This document shows positions 54,743 through 62,761 of a stretch of 64,000 bases of DNA, piece by piece. The translations under genes were made by a program, and so were the position numbers. Each line of letters starts with the position of its first letter. Positions within the stretch are counted from its first letter, which is position 1. Location: NCBI RefSeq assembly GCF_002005565.1, contig NZ_BDJC01000006.1, forward strand, positions 1 through 64,000, given 5' to 3'. The stretch is from Streptomyces sp. JHA26. GTDB lineage: Bacteria; Actinomycetota; Actinomycetes; Streptomycetales; Streptomycetaceae. The notes beneath the pieces are model-generated. The model saw only the letters and a list, made by a program, of their open reading frames with translations. It did no database searches and had not been told where the DNA came from.

Positions 54743-55147
54743 TCAAGAAGTCTTCCAGAGGAACGACGCGTTCTCGTTGTACGTGTTGCTCAGGTTCCTG
54801 GCGCTGGACGGGCCGACGTTGTCGTAGGCGCCACTGTAATTCGAGTTGTAGAAGATACGCGCGCTCCTGCCGCTGCTCGTCGGGAATCCGTTGGACGCGG
54901 AGGCGGCGTTGTTCTTCACGGACTGCCCGCGCCCCGCTCCGTCACCCGTGAAGGTGTATCCGGCGAAGTCCGGGGTGTTCGTGACGAACACCCGGAAGGA
55001 GCCCTGCTGGTTCGAGTTGTAGTACAGGCAGAGATAGAGCGAACTGCAGTGGGTCTCCGCCTGCGCCGAAGGAGCGACAAGACCGACAGTCGCACCGGCG
55101 GTCACCAGGACGGCGGATGCGGCTGCAATCCTCTTCCTCAAACCCAT
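54743..55147 (-). CDS. Peptidase inhibitor I36-family secreted protein
   Basis: A 134-residue exported protein. A signal peptide (about 1-30, ending APSAQA) is followed by the beta/gamma-crystallin-like I36 fold: CSSLYLCLYYNSNQQGSFRV and RIFYNSNYSGAYDNVG are its two repeats. Inhibitors such as SMI block metalloproteases. It may also be a structural crystallin-type protein. The gene is read with the lipoprotein gene, 85 bases upstream of it. Confidence 0.82.
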   Translation of the reverse strand: MGLRKRIAAASAVLVTAGATVGLVAPSAQAETHCSSLYLCLYYNSNQQGSFRVFVTNTPDFAGYTFTGDGAGRGQSVKNNAASASNGFPTSSGRSARIFYNSNYSGAYDNVGPSSARNLSNTYNENASFLWKTS

Positions 55148-55298
55148 GATTTCCCCCTCTTTCCCTTATGGATGCATGATCTACATCCAAAAGGGTGCCC
55201 CGCAAGATCCTTCACCGCAAGGGAATATCGAGTTATGGCGAAATCGCGCGGGGAAATAAACCCCTCCTCTGGATGGATCACCACAAGGGTGCGATTTC

Positions 55299-56630
55299 CT
55301 ACCGAAAGAACTCCGACCACGGCTGGTCCCAGATCTGCTTCACGCACAGCACCAGGAACAGCAGGCCGGCGACGGCGAGCATGCCGTTGCTCAGGGCGCC
55401 GTTGCGCCACTCGCGGGGGGTGCGGGCGGAGTTGAGGAGCCAGATCAGGGTGAGGGCGAGGAAGGGCATGAAGGCGGCGCCCAGGACGCCGTAGATGATG
55501 ATCAGGCGGAACGGCTGGCCCTGGAAGAGCAGGACGATGGGCGGGAAGGTCAGCCAGAGCAGGTAGGCGCGGAAGGCCCAGGAGCGTTCCCGGCGGCCCG
55601 AGGCCAGTTCGTCGCCGCGTGCCTCCCGCTCGCCGCGCTGCCGGGCCAGGAAGTCGGCGAACATCAGGCTGACTCCGTGCCAGACGCCGATCAGGGAGGT
55701 GAAGGAGGTGGCGAAGAAGCCGACCAGGAAGAGCTTGCCGGTGGCCGTGCCGTACTCCTCCTCCAGGACGTCACCGAGCTGGATCAGGCCCTTGTCGCCG
55801 CTCGCGATCGCGATGTTCGCCGAGTGCAGCAGCTCGGCGCCGACGAAGAGCATCGCGATGACGAAGATGCCGGTGGTGGCGTAGGCGACCCGGTTGTCGA
55901 GGCGCATGACCTTCATCCAGCCGGTGTTCGTCCAGCCCTTGGCGTTGACCCAGTAGCCGTACGCGGCCAGCGTGATCGTGCCGCCGACGCCGCCGATCAG
56001 GCCGAGGGTGTTGAGGACGGAGTCCTTCTCGTCGGGCAGGACCGGCAGGAGGCCGGCGAAGGCGTCGCCCAGGTGGGGCGTGACCCGGACCGCCAGGTAG
56101 ACCGTCACCACGAACATGACGCCCACCAGGACCGTCATGACCTTCTCGAAGACGGCGTACTTGTTGAACCAGACGAAGACCAGGCCGACCAGACCGCAGG
56201 CCACGCCCCACCACTCGAGGTCCATCACGTCCGGGAACAGGGCCTGCAGGGGCAGGGCGCTGGACGACATCGCCGCCGCGCCGTAGACGAAGCCCCAGAT
56301 CACGGCGTAGACCGCGAAGAACCACGCCGGCCAGCGGCCGATGCTCGCCCAGCCGTCGAACAGCGTGCGGCCGGTGGCCAGGTGCCACCGGCCGCACGCC
56401 TCGGCGAGGGAGATCTTCACCAGGCAGCCGATGATCGCGGCCCACAGGAGCGTGTAGCCGAAGTTGCTGCCCGCGATGAGGGTGGCCACGAGGTCGCCGG
56501 CGCCGACACCGGTCGCGGCGACGACGATGCCGGGGCCGATGTGGCGCCAACTGGCCTTACGGGGGGCCGGGTCGGCCCCGGCCCCGTGGGGTGCGCCGGT
56601 GTCCCTGGTGTTGCCCGTGGTGTCCGCCAT
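55299..56630 (-). CDS. NRAMP-family divalent metal transporter
   Basis: A 443-residue polytopic protein. The NRAMP motif pattern starts at GPGIVVAATGVGAGDLVATL on helix 1 (metal-site Asp and Gly-rich break), and helix 6 carries AYGYWVNAKGW. About eleven helices can be traced. The canonical DPGN of Mn/Fe NRAMPs is replaced by GVGAGD, so metal preference is uncertain and a Mg or Al-type relative is possible. ATG 56630 is used (weak ribosome-binding site); a TTG lies 36 bases upstream. Confidence 0.78.
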   Translation of the reverse strand: MADTTGNTRDTGAPHGAGADPAPRKASWRHIGPGIVVAATGVGAGDLVATLIAGSNFGYTLLWAAIIGCLVKISLAEACGRWHLATGRTLFDGWASIGRWPAWFFAVYAVIWGFVYGAAAMSSSALPLQALFPDVMDLEWWGVACGLVGLVFVWFNKYAVFEKVMTVLVGVMFVVTVYLAVRVTPHLGDAFAGLLPVLPDEKDSVLNTLGLIGGVGGTITLAAYGYWVNAKGWTNTGWMKVMRLDNRVAYATTGIFVIAMLFVGAELLHSANIAIASGDKGLIQLGDVLEEEYGTATGKLFLVGFFATSFTSLIGVWHGVSLMFADFLARQRGEREARGDELASGRRERSWAFRAYLLWLTFPPIVLLFQGQPFRLIIIYGVLGAAFMPFLALTLIWLLNSARTPREWRNGALSNGMLAVAGLLFLVLCVKQIWDQPWSEFFR

Positions 56631-56697
56631 GCGGATCAAGAAAGCGGAAAGCCGCCGGTCGGGCAAGAGGGCGTGCGGGGATCTTCACGCCATGTGC

Positions 56698-57447
56698 TTA
56701 CTCCGTGGCGGCCGCGGCCCTGCGCTCCGCGCCGTCCGCGTCGTCGTCCGCGCCGTCCTCCGCGCCGGACTCCGGCTTCGCGTCCGACTCGGCCGCCGGC
56801 TTCGACTCGGCCGTCGGCTCCGGCTCGCCGCCCGGCTTCAGCTCGTCGTCCGTCTCGCCGTCGTCGAAGTACGCGTCCAGGACCTCGTCCAGGGCCGCGT
56901 CCCACTCCTTGAAGCGGCTCCGGGACGGCGCTTCGATCTCGATCGGGTACCAACGGCGGTCGGGGGTGTGGACGGTGACGGTGTACCGCTTGCCGAAGCG
57001 GGCCGTCTCGGTCTCGACGGCGCCGATCTCGTCCCAGCGGAACTCGCACGCCTGGTCGTCGAGGGCGAGCCGTACGCCCTTGTGGTCGGCGACGATGCGG
57101 GCGCGGCGGTCGGCGGCCTCGAAGACCGGCCCGTCCACCGCCTCCTCGTCCGGCTCCGCCGCCTCCTCGTCCGGCTCCGCCGTCTCCTCGGGGCCGGAGG
57201 CCGCGGGGGCGTCCTCCTTCCCGGGCTCCTCGGGGGCGGCACCCTCCGCGGCGGTCTCCCCCGTCACCCCCGTCCGCTCCGGCCGCGTCTCCTCCGGTTC
57301 GCCGGACGGCGCGGGCGCGGTGAGCCCGGGGATGAAGGCCGGGTCGAACCCGGCGCCTTTCAGGGGCTGGCTGCTCGACTCTATGCGCTGCTCCACAGCG
57401 GGCAGTATGGTCGACGATCCTGTGCCGGGCACAGCCAGCCCCGTCAT
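56698..57447 (-). CDS. Hypothetical protein with acidic repeats
   Basis: A 249-residue cytoplasmic protein. An acidic Ala/Glu/Pro-rich stretch (about 50-110, including the direct repeat EEAAEPDEEA) precedes a compact beta domain: RIVADHKGVRLALDDQACEF, RWDEIGAVETETARFGKRY and VTVHTPDRRWYPIEIEA, which resembles PH-like domains. Another acidic tail ends the protein. ATG 57447 is one of several possible starts. It is in an operon-like run with the NRAMP gene. The function is unknown. Confidence 0.62.
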   Translation of the reverse strand: MTGLAVPGTGSSTILPAVEQRIESSSQPLKGAGFDPAFIPGLTAPAPSGEPEETRPERTGVTGETAAEGAAPEEPGKEDAPAASGPEETAEPDEEAAEPDEEAVDGPVFEAADRRARIVADHKGVRLALDDQACEFRWDEIGAVETETARFGKRYTVTVHTPDRRWYPIEIEAPSRSRFKEWDAALDEVLDAYFDDGETDDELKPGGEPEPTAESKPAAESDAKPESGAEDGADDDADGAERRAAAATE

Positions 57448-57498
57448 CGTTATCGGACGCGAACAACACACCCCGTGCCGACGCGCCCCGGGCCCGTT

Positions 57499-58980
57499 CT
57501 AGACGAACAGGCTGACCACCGCGGCCACCACGAACCCGGCGACCGACAGCACGCTCTCCAGGACGGTCCAGGTCCTGAGCGTGTCCCGTTCGCTGATGCC
57601 GAAGTACTTGGCGACCATCCAGAAGCCGCCGTCGTTGACGTGCGAGGCGAAGATGGAGCCGGCCGAGATGGCCATGATGACCAGGGCGACGAACGCCTGC
57701 GAGTGGTCGCCCTCGGCGAGCAGCGGCGCCACGATGCCCGCCGTCGTCACGATGGCCACCGTCGCCGAGCCCTGGGCGACCCGCAGCACCACGGAGATCA
57801 GGTAGGCGAGGACGATCACCGGCAGGCCGACGTCGTTGAAGGTGTCGGAGAGGGCCTGGGCGACGCCGCTGGCCTTGAGGACGGCACCGAAGATCCCGCC
57901 CGCGCCGACCACCAGCAGGATGTTGCCGACCGGCTTCAGCGAGGCCGTCGAGACGGTCTCCAGGGACTTGCGGGACCAGCCGCGCCGGATACCGAGCAGG
58001 TAGTAGGCGAGGAAGAGGGCGAGGGTCAGGGCGACGAACGGGTTGCCGAAGAACTCGACCACCGAGCGGAGGGTGGAGGGGTCCAGGGCGATGGAGGAGA
58101 AGGTCGCGGCGAGGATCAGGACCAGGGGGGTGCCGATGATGCCGAGGACCGTGCCGAGCGGGACCGGGGCCTCGGTCGGCGCGACGCCGGCCTTGCGCTG
58201 CTCCTCGACGACGGCCTGCCTGGCCTCCTCGGCGGCCTCGACCATGTCCTGCGGCACCGGCACGAAGATGCGGCGGCCGATCCAGGCGGAGTACGCCCAG
58301 GCGGCGAGGACGGCGGGGATGCCGCAGACGATGCCCATGAGGATGATCCAGCCGAGCTTGACGTCCAGCAGGCCGGCGGCGGCCACCGGGCCGGGGTGCG
58401 GCGGCAGGAAGGCGTGGGTCATGGACAGGCCGGCCAGCAGCGGCAGGCAGTAGAGCAGGATCGACTTGCCGGAGCGTTTGGCGGCGGCGTAGACGATGGG
58501 CGCGAGGACGAAGATGCCCACGTCGAAGAAGACCGGGATGCCGAAGATCAGGCCGGTGAGGCCCATGGCGAGCGGGGCGCGCTTCTCCCCGAAGAGGCCG
58601 AGGAGCCGTGAGGCCAGCACCTGGGCGCCGCCGCTGACCTCGAGGATCGCGCCGAGCATGGTGCCCAGGCCGATGATGATGGCGACGTGGCCGAGGATGC
58701 CGCCCATGCCGGACTCGATGGTCGAGACGGCGTCGGACTTCTGGACGGTGCCGAAGAGTTCGGTGACCGACAGGCCGGCGAGCAGGCCGACGGTTATGGA
58801 GACGGCGAGCAGCGCGACGAAGGGCTGCAGCCGCACCTTGATGATGAGGAAGAGCAGGAGCGCGATGCCGATGGCGGCGACGGTCAGCAGGCCGGCGGTG
58901 CCGTCGATCAGGGTGAGCAGACCACCGGTGTGGGGTGGGGTTTCGGAGGCGGCGGCGAGGGGGACGGACAAAGGGGACAT
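57499..58980 (-). CDS. GntP-family organic acid permease
   Basis: A 493-residue permease of the gluconate:H+ symporter family with about twelve helices. Typical motifs are MGGILGHVAIIIGLGTMLGA, GLIFGIPVFFDVGIFVLAP and GLSMTHAFLPPHPGPVAAAG, and later VLRVAQGSATVAIVTTAGI. These proteins import gluconate, idonate, 2-keto-3-deoxygluconate or similar sugar acids. It follows the RidA gene by 120 bases in the same direction. ATG 58980 has GAGGA upstream. Confidence 0.92.
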   Translation of the reverse strand: MSPLSVPLAAASETPPHTGGLLTLIDGTAGLLTVAAIGIALLLFLIIKVRLQPFVALLAVSITVGLLAGLSVTELFGTVQKSDAVSTIESGMGGILGHVAIIIGLGTMLGAILEVSGGAQVLASRLLGLFGEKRAPLAMGLTGLIFGIPVFFDVGIFVLAPIVYAAAKRSGKSILLYCLPLLAGLSMTHAFLPPHPGPVAAAGLLDVKLGWIILMGIVCGIPAVLAAWAYSAWIGRRIFVPVPQDMVEAAEEARQAVVEEQRKAGVAPTEAPVPLGTVLGIIGTPLVLILAATFSSIALDPSTLRSVVEFFGNPFVALTLALFLAYYLLGIRRGWSRKSLETVSTASLKPVGNILLVVGAGGIFGAVLKASGVAQALSDTFNDVGLPVIVLAYLISVVLRVAQGSATVAIVTTAGIVAPLLAEGDHSQAFVALVIMAISAGSIFASHVNDGGFWMVAKYFGISERDTLRTWTVLESVLSVAGFVVAAVVSLFV

Positions 58981-59100
58981 GCGGGGGTCCTCTGGGTAAG
59001 TACATGGAGCTTTCGGGCAGGGTGGAGCACGGCACGGCGCCCCCGGGACGGGTGACGCCGTGCCGTTCACAGACGGTCGGGCAGGCGGGGTGAGGGACGG

Positions 59101-59511
59101 TCAGCCCAGGACGGCCAGTGCGTCGATCTCGATGAGGAGTCCGGCGGGCAGACCGACGTAGACGGTCGTGCGCGCGGCGGGCGGCTGGGTGAGGCCCTGC
59201 TCCTCGAAGTAGGCGTTGTAGATCTCGTTCATCTCGGCGAAGTGGTCGACGTCCGTGAGGTAGACGCGGATCATCATCACGTCGTCCCAGCTCGCGCCGC
59301 CCTCCTCCAGGATCGCCTTGACGTTGGCGAGGGTCTGGAGGGTCTGCTCGCGCAGGGTCGGGCCGGCCGGGGTGGGGGCCTTGCCCTCCTCGTGGGGCAG
59401 GAAGCCGACCTGGCCGGCGACCTGGAGGATGTTGCCCTTCTTGACGCCGTGCGAGAACTTCGCCGGCGGGACGGTGTGGGTGGAGGGGGTGAGGGCGGTC
59501 TTGTCGCTCAT
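59101..59511 (-). CDS. RidA-family imine/enamine deaminase
   Basis: A 136-residue RidA protein. VPPAKFSHGVKKGNILQVAG, GKAPTPAGPTLREQTLQTLA, VYLTDVDHFAEMNEIYNAYF and PPAARTTVYVGLPAGLLIEI are the family motifs, with the conserved Arg in the last one. It removes reactive enamine/imine products of PLP enzymes, which fits the dehydratase-like gene encoded at 61461. ATG 59511 overlaps the iclR stop (ATGA). Confidence 0.93.
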   Translation of the reverse strand: MSDKTALTPSTHTVPPAKFSHGVKKGNILQVAGQVGFLPHEEGKAPTPAGPTLREQTLQTLANVKAILEEGGASWDDVMMIRVYLTDVDHFAEMNEIYNAYFEEQGLTQPPAARTTVYVGLPAGLLIEIDALAVLG

Positions 59512-60293
59512 GCCGTGTCCTTCTCGGGGTGGTGCTGGGGGGTGTGCACGGGGGTCCTGCCGGAGTACTCGCCGCTGATGGCGTCGGCCGTGCGGCGCAC
59601 CAGCGGGAGCAGGGTGAGGAGTTCGTCGGCGGTGACGACGACGTTCGGCGCGGAGACCGACATCGCGGCGACCACCCGGCCGTCGGCGCCCCGGACGGGC
59701 GCGGCGACGCAGTTGATGGACTCCTCGTGGCCGCCGAGGTCGGTGGCCCAGCCCTGTTCGCGCACCGTGGCCAGTTCCTCGAGGAAGGCGTCGGCGTTCG
59801 GTGTCGAACGGGCCGTGTAGAGGGGGTAGTCGAGCTTCTCCGCGACGGCGCGGCGCTCGTGCTCGGGGAGGTCGGCCAGCAGCAGCTTCGCCACCGCCGC
59901 GACGGTGATGGCGACGGGCTTGCCGATCCGGGAGTACATGCGGACCGGGTAGCGGCTCTCGACCTTGTCGATGTACAGGACCTCGTCGTCCTCGTGGACG
60001 GCGAGGTGGACGGTGTGTCCGACCTGTTCGTTGAGGCGTACGAGGTGGGGGTGGGCGATCTCGCGGACGTCCAGGTTCTCCATCGCCTCCTGGGCGAGGG
60101 AGATGAGCCGGGCGCCGAGGCGGTAGCGCTGGTCGGACTGGCGGTAGACGAAGCCGTGCTCGTGCAGGGTGCGCAGCAGGCGCAGGGCCGTGGACTTGTG
60201 GACGCCGAGCCGTTCGGCGACCCGGCCCAGGTCGGCGGGGCCCTCGGCGAGCAGCGGCAGGATGCTGAGCGCGCGGTCGACGGTCTGGCTCAT
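59508..60293 (-). CDS. IclR-family transcriptional regulator
   Basis: A 261-residue regulator. The winged-helix domain starts TVDRALSILPLLAEGPADLG and LGVHKSTALRLLRTLHEHGF. The ligand-binding domain contains HLVRLNEQVGHTVHLAVHED and INCVAAPVRGADGRVVAAMS. It probably represses the divergent catabolic genes and responds to a keto-sugar acid. It overlaps the RidA gene downstream and the kinase gene upstream, each by four bases. Confidence 0.92.
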   Translation of the reverse strand: MSQTVDRALSILPLLAEGPADLGRVAERLGVHKSTALRLLRTLHEHGFVYRQSDQRYRLGARLISLAQEAMENLDVREIAHPHLVRLNEQVGHTVHLAVHEDDEVLYIDKVESRYPVRMYSRIGKPVAITVAAVAKLLLADLPEHERRAVAEKLDYPLYTARSTPNADAFLEELATVREQGWATDLGGHEESINCVAAPVRGADGRVVAAMSVSAPNVVVTADELLTLLPLVRRTADAISGEYSGRTPVHTPQHHPEKDTA

Positions 60294-61327
60294 GGTGTGC
60301 GTACCTCCTCGTCGGCCCCTTCGTCGGCCTGTGTCCAGCCGGGGCCGAGTCGCAGTCTCCCCCACGCCTCGTCGTCGAGTGCGGCCAGACGGTCGGCGTG
60401 GGCGCGTGCCGGTGGCGTGGCGAGGTCGCCGGGGACGGTGAGGGCGGCGGCGGCCATCAGGTGGCCGTGGCGCAGGCGGTCGCGCACGGGCAGTCCGCGC
60501 AGGGTGGCGGAGAGGAACCCGGCGGCGAAGGCGTCGCCCGCGCCGACGGCGGCGACGACGTCGACGTGCAGCGCGGGGACGAAGGTGACGTGCTCCCCGT
60601 GGAAGGCGGTGGCGCCGCTCGCGCCCTGCTTGACGACGAGCAGGTCCGGTTCGGGCAGCGCGGCGCGCACGGCCTCGGGGCCGCCGAGTCCCCAGGCCTC
60701 GTCCTCGCCGACGAAGACGAGGTCGGCGCCGCGCGCCAGTTCCAGCAGCACCGCCGGGCCGTCGTCGTCGCGCCACAGTCCGGGGCGGTGGTTGACGTCG
60801 AAGGAGACCAGGGGGCGGCCGGGACGGCGGGCGGTCAGTTCGCGCATCAGGTGCAGGCAGTCGGCGGAGAGCGCGGCGGTGATGCCGGACAGGTGGAGGA
60901 CGCGTCCGGAGCGGATCGCGTCGAGGTCCTCGGTGGCGGCCGACATCGCGGAGGCCGCGGAGCCGGCGCGGTAGTAGGCGACTTCGTGGGCGTCGGCGGC
61001 GCGGTCCACGGCGGTGCGGAAGTAGACGCCGGTCGGCCGGGCGGGGTCGCGGCGGACGGCGGAGACGTCGACGCCGTAGGAGCCGATCGCCTCGACGAGG
61101 TGGTCGCCGAAACCGTCGGCGCCGACCGCGCTGATCCAGCGGGTGGTGTGTCCGGCGGCGGCCAGCACGCAGGCGACGTTGGACTCGGCGCCGCCGATGG
61201 CGCGGTCGAAGGAGGGCACGTCGGCGAGGCGTCCGGGGCGGGAGGGCAGGAAGGTGACCATGGACTCGCCGAGCGCGACGACGTCCACGACGTCGGGGGC
61301 GGTGCTGGTGGGGCCGTCGGCGGTCAC
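60290..61327 (-). CDS. PfkB-family sugar kinase (2-keto-3-deoxygluconate kinase-like)
   Basis: A 345-residue PfkB kinase. GAESNVACVLAAAGHTTRWI near the N-terminus (usual GGA-x-N-A pattern) and DVVAAVGAGDAFAAGFLSA with the catalytic Asp in GAGDAF are both intact. The overall pattern (GESMVTFLP, YYRAGSAASAM) is like KdgK kinases, which phosphorylate 2-keto-3-deoxygluconate. ATG/GTG at 61327 precedes the operator region. The gene sits first in the minus-strand operon. Confidence 0.85.
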   Translation of the reverse strand: MTADGPTSTAPDVVDVVALGESMVTFLPSRPGRLADVPSFDRAIGGAESNVACVLAAAGHTTRWISAVGADGFGDHLVEAIGSYGVDVSAVRRDPARPTGVYFRTAVDRAADAHEVAYYRAGSAASAMSAATEDLDAIRSGRVLHLSGITAALSADCLHLMRELTARRPGRPLVSFDVNHRPGLWRDDDGPAVLLELARGADLVFVGEDEAWGLGGPEAVRAALPEPDLLVVKQGASGATAFHGEHVTFVPALHVDVVAAVGAGDAFAAGFLSATLRGLPVRDRLRHGHLMAAAALTVPGDLATPPARAHADRLAALDDEAWGRLRLGPGWTQADEGADEEVRTP

Positions 61328-61418
61328 GATGGTGGGGCTCCTTGTCCTGTCGCGGGCGGAGGCTCCGTTGACCCCGCGTTGGCCGAGATGTTAGACAGCA
61401 GTGAGCGATACACGCAAC

Positions 61419-61443
61419 GGGTGTTGCACATGATGCAACACCC
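61419..61443. promoter_or_regulatory. Palindromic operator between divergent catabolic arms
   Basis: GGGTGTTGCA (61419-61428) and TGCAACACCC (61434-61443) are perfect 10-bp inverted arms around five bases. A further GCAAC/GTTGC pairing overlaps the left arm (61414-61427). It lies 18 bases before the dehydratase start and in front of the kinase-iclR operon, so the IclR protein is the obvious candidate ligand. Confidence 0.75.
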
Positions 61444-61460
61444 CACCTCAGGGAGGCTCC

Positions 61461-62750
61461 ATGGCCCTCGACACCGGTACCGAAGCCCTCGCCCGTCTGG
61501 CCGAGGAGCACGTCGACCACCGCTTCAAGGGCCTCCCGCCGGACGCCGCGGGCCTGACCGTCGCCGAGCTGGCCGCCCAGCGCCGCAATCTCTTCACCGG
61601 CGGCTTCACCACCCCCGTGCTGGCCCTGTCCGCCGAGCGCCTGGAGCACAACCTGGAGCTCATGGAGGCGTACGCCGCCCGGCACGGCCTCGCGTTCGCC
61701 CCGCACGGCAAGACCTCGATGGCCCCCCAGCTCTTCCACCGGCAGATCGAGCACGGCGCCTGGGGCATCACGCTGGCGGTGCCGCACCAGGTGTGGGTGG
61801 CCCGCGCCTTCGGCATCGGGCGGATCTTCCTGGCCAACGAGCTGGTCGACGCCGCCGCCCTGCGCCGGATCGCCGCCGAGCTGGACGCCGACCCGGACTT
61901 CCGCTTCGTCTGCTACGTCGACTCCGTGCGCGGCGTGGAGCTGATGGACGCGGCGCTGACCGGCGCGGGGGCCTCCCGCCCGGTGGACGTCGTGGTCGAA
62001 CTGGCCGCCGGCGAGGGCGCCCGGACCGGGGTGCGCACGGAGGCGGAGTGCGCGGCGGTCGCCGACGCGGTGGCCGCCGCACCGACGCTGCGGCTGGCCG
62101 GTGTCGCCGGGTACGAGGGCGAGGTGCCGGACGCCGACCCCGAGAGGGTGCGCGCCTGGCTGCGGCGGCTGGTCGCCCTGGCCGTGGACCTCGACAAGGC
62201 CGGGCGGTTCACGGGGCTGGAGGAGATCGTGCTCAGCGCGGGCGGCAGCGCCTGGTTCGACGCGGTGGCCGACGTGTTCGCCGAGGTCCCGGACCTCTCC
62301 CTGCCGGTGCTGAGGCTGCTGCGCTCGGGCGCCTACGTCTCGCACGACGACGGGCACTACCGCGAGCTGACCCCCTTCAACCGCGTCCCCGCCGAGGGCG
62401 CCCTGGAACCCGCCTTCCGGCTGTGGTCCCAGGTCGTCTCGCGCCCCGCCCCCGGGCAGGCCTTCACCAACGCGGGCAAGCGGGACGCCGCGTACGACCT
62501 CCACCTGCCCTTCGCCCAGGTGGTCCGTCCCGCGTCCGGCGGCCCCGAGCGTCCGGCGGACGGCGTCACGGTGACGGGCCTGTCCGACCAGCACGCCTGG
62601 CTGGCCACGGCCCCCGAGGCGGAGCTGGAGGTCGGCGACTGGGTCGGCATGGGCCTGTCCCACCCGTGCACGTCCTTCGACAAGTGGCAGCTGATCCCGG
62701 TCGCGCAGGCGGACGGGACGGTCGTCGACTACGTCCGCACGTTCTTCTAG
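61461..62750 (+). CDS. PLP-dependent amino acid dehydratase/deaminase (D-Ser dehydratase-like, type III fold)
   Basis: A 429-residue enzyme of the alanine racemase-N/D-threonine aldolase superfamily. The PLP Lys is in FAPHGKTSMAPQLFHRQIEH. VVVELAAGEGARTGVR, LSAGGSAWFDAVADVF and the C-terminal Zn-type motif MGLSHPCTSFDKW, with His and Cys, match D-serine dehydratase/D-glucosaminate dehydratase-like proteins. It removes ammonia from a 2-amino acid. ATG 61461 follows GGGAGG. The deacylase gene starts 11 bases later. Confidence 0.85.
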   Translation: MALDTGTEALARLAEEHVDHRFKGLPPDAAGLTVAELAAQRRNLFTGGFTTPVLALSAERLEHNLELMEAYAARHGLAFAPHGKTSMAPQLFHRQIEHGAWGITLAVPHQVWVARAFGIGRIFLANELVDAAALRRIAAELDADPDFRFVCYVDSVRGVELMDAALTGAGASRPVDVVVELAAGEGARTGVRTEAECAAVADAVAAAPTLRLAGVAGYEGEVPDADPERVRAWLRRLVALAVDLDKAGRFTGLEEIVLSAGGSAWFDAVADVFAEVPDLSLPVLRLLRSGAYVSHDDGHYRELTPFNRVPAEGALEPAFRLWSQVVSRPAPGQAFTNAGKRDAAYDLHLPFAQVVRPASGGPERPADGVTVTGLSDQHAWLATAPEAELEVGDWVGMGLSHPCTSFDKWQLIPVAQADGTVVDYVRTFF

Positions 62751-62761
62751 AGGAGGCCCTG

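Noticed and set aside
59508..62663. A 1051-codon minus-strand frame containing iclR
   Set aside because: Only the last 262 codons resemble IclR. The rest is antisense to the dehydratase gene and out of frame with the kinase gene.
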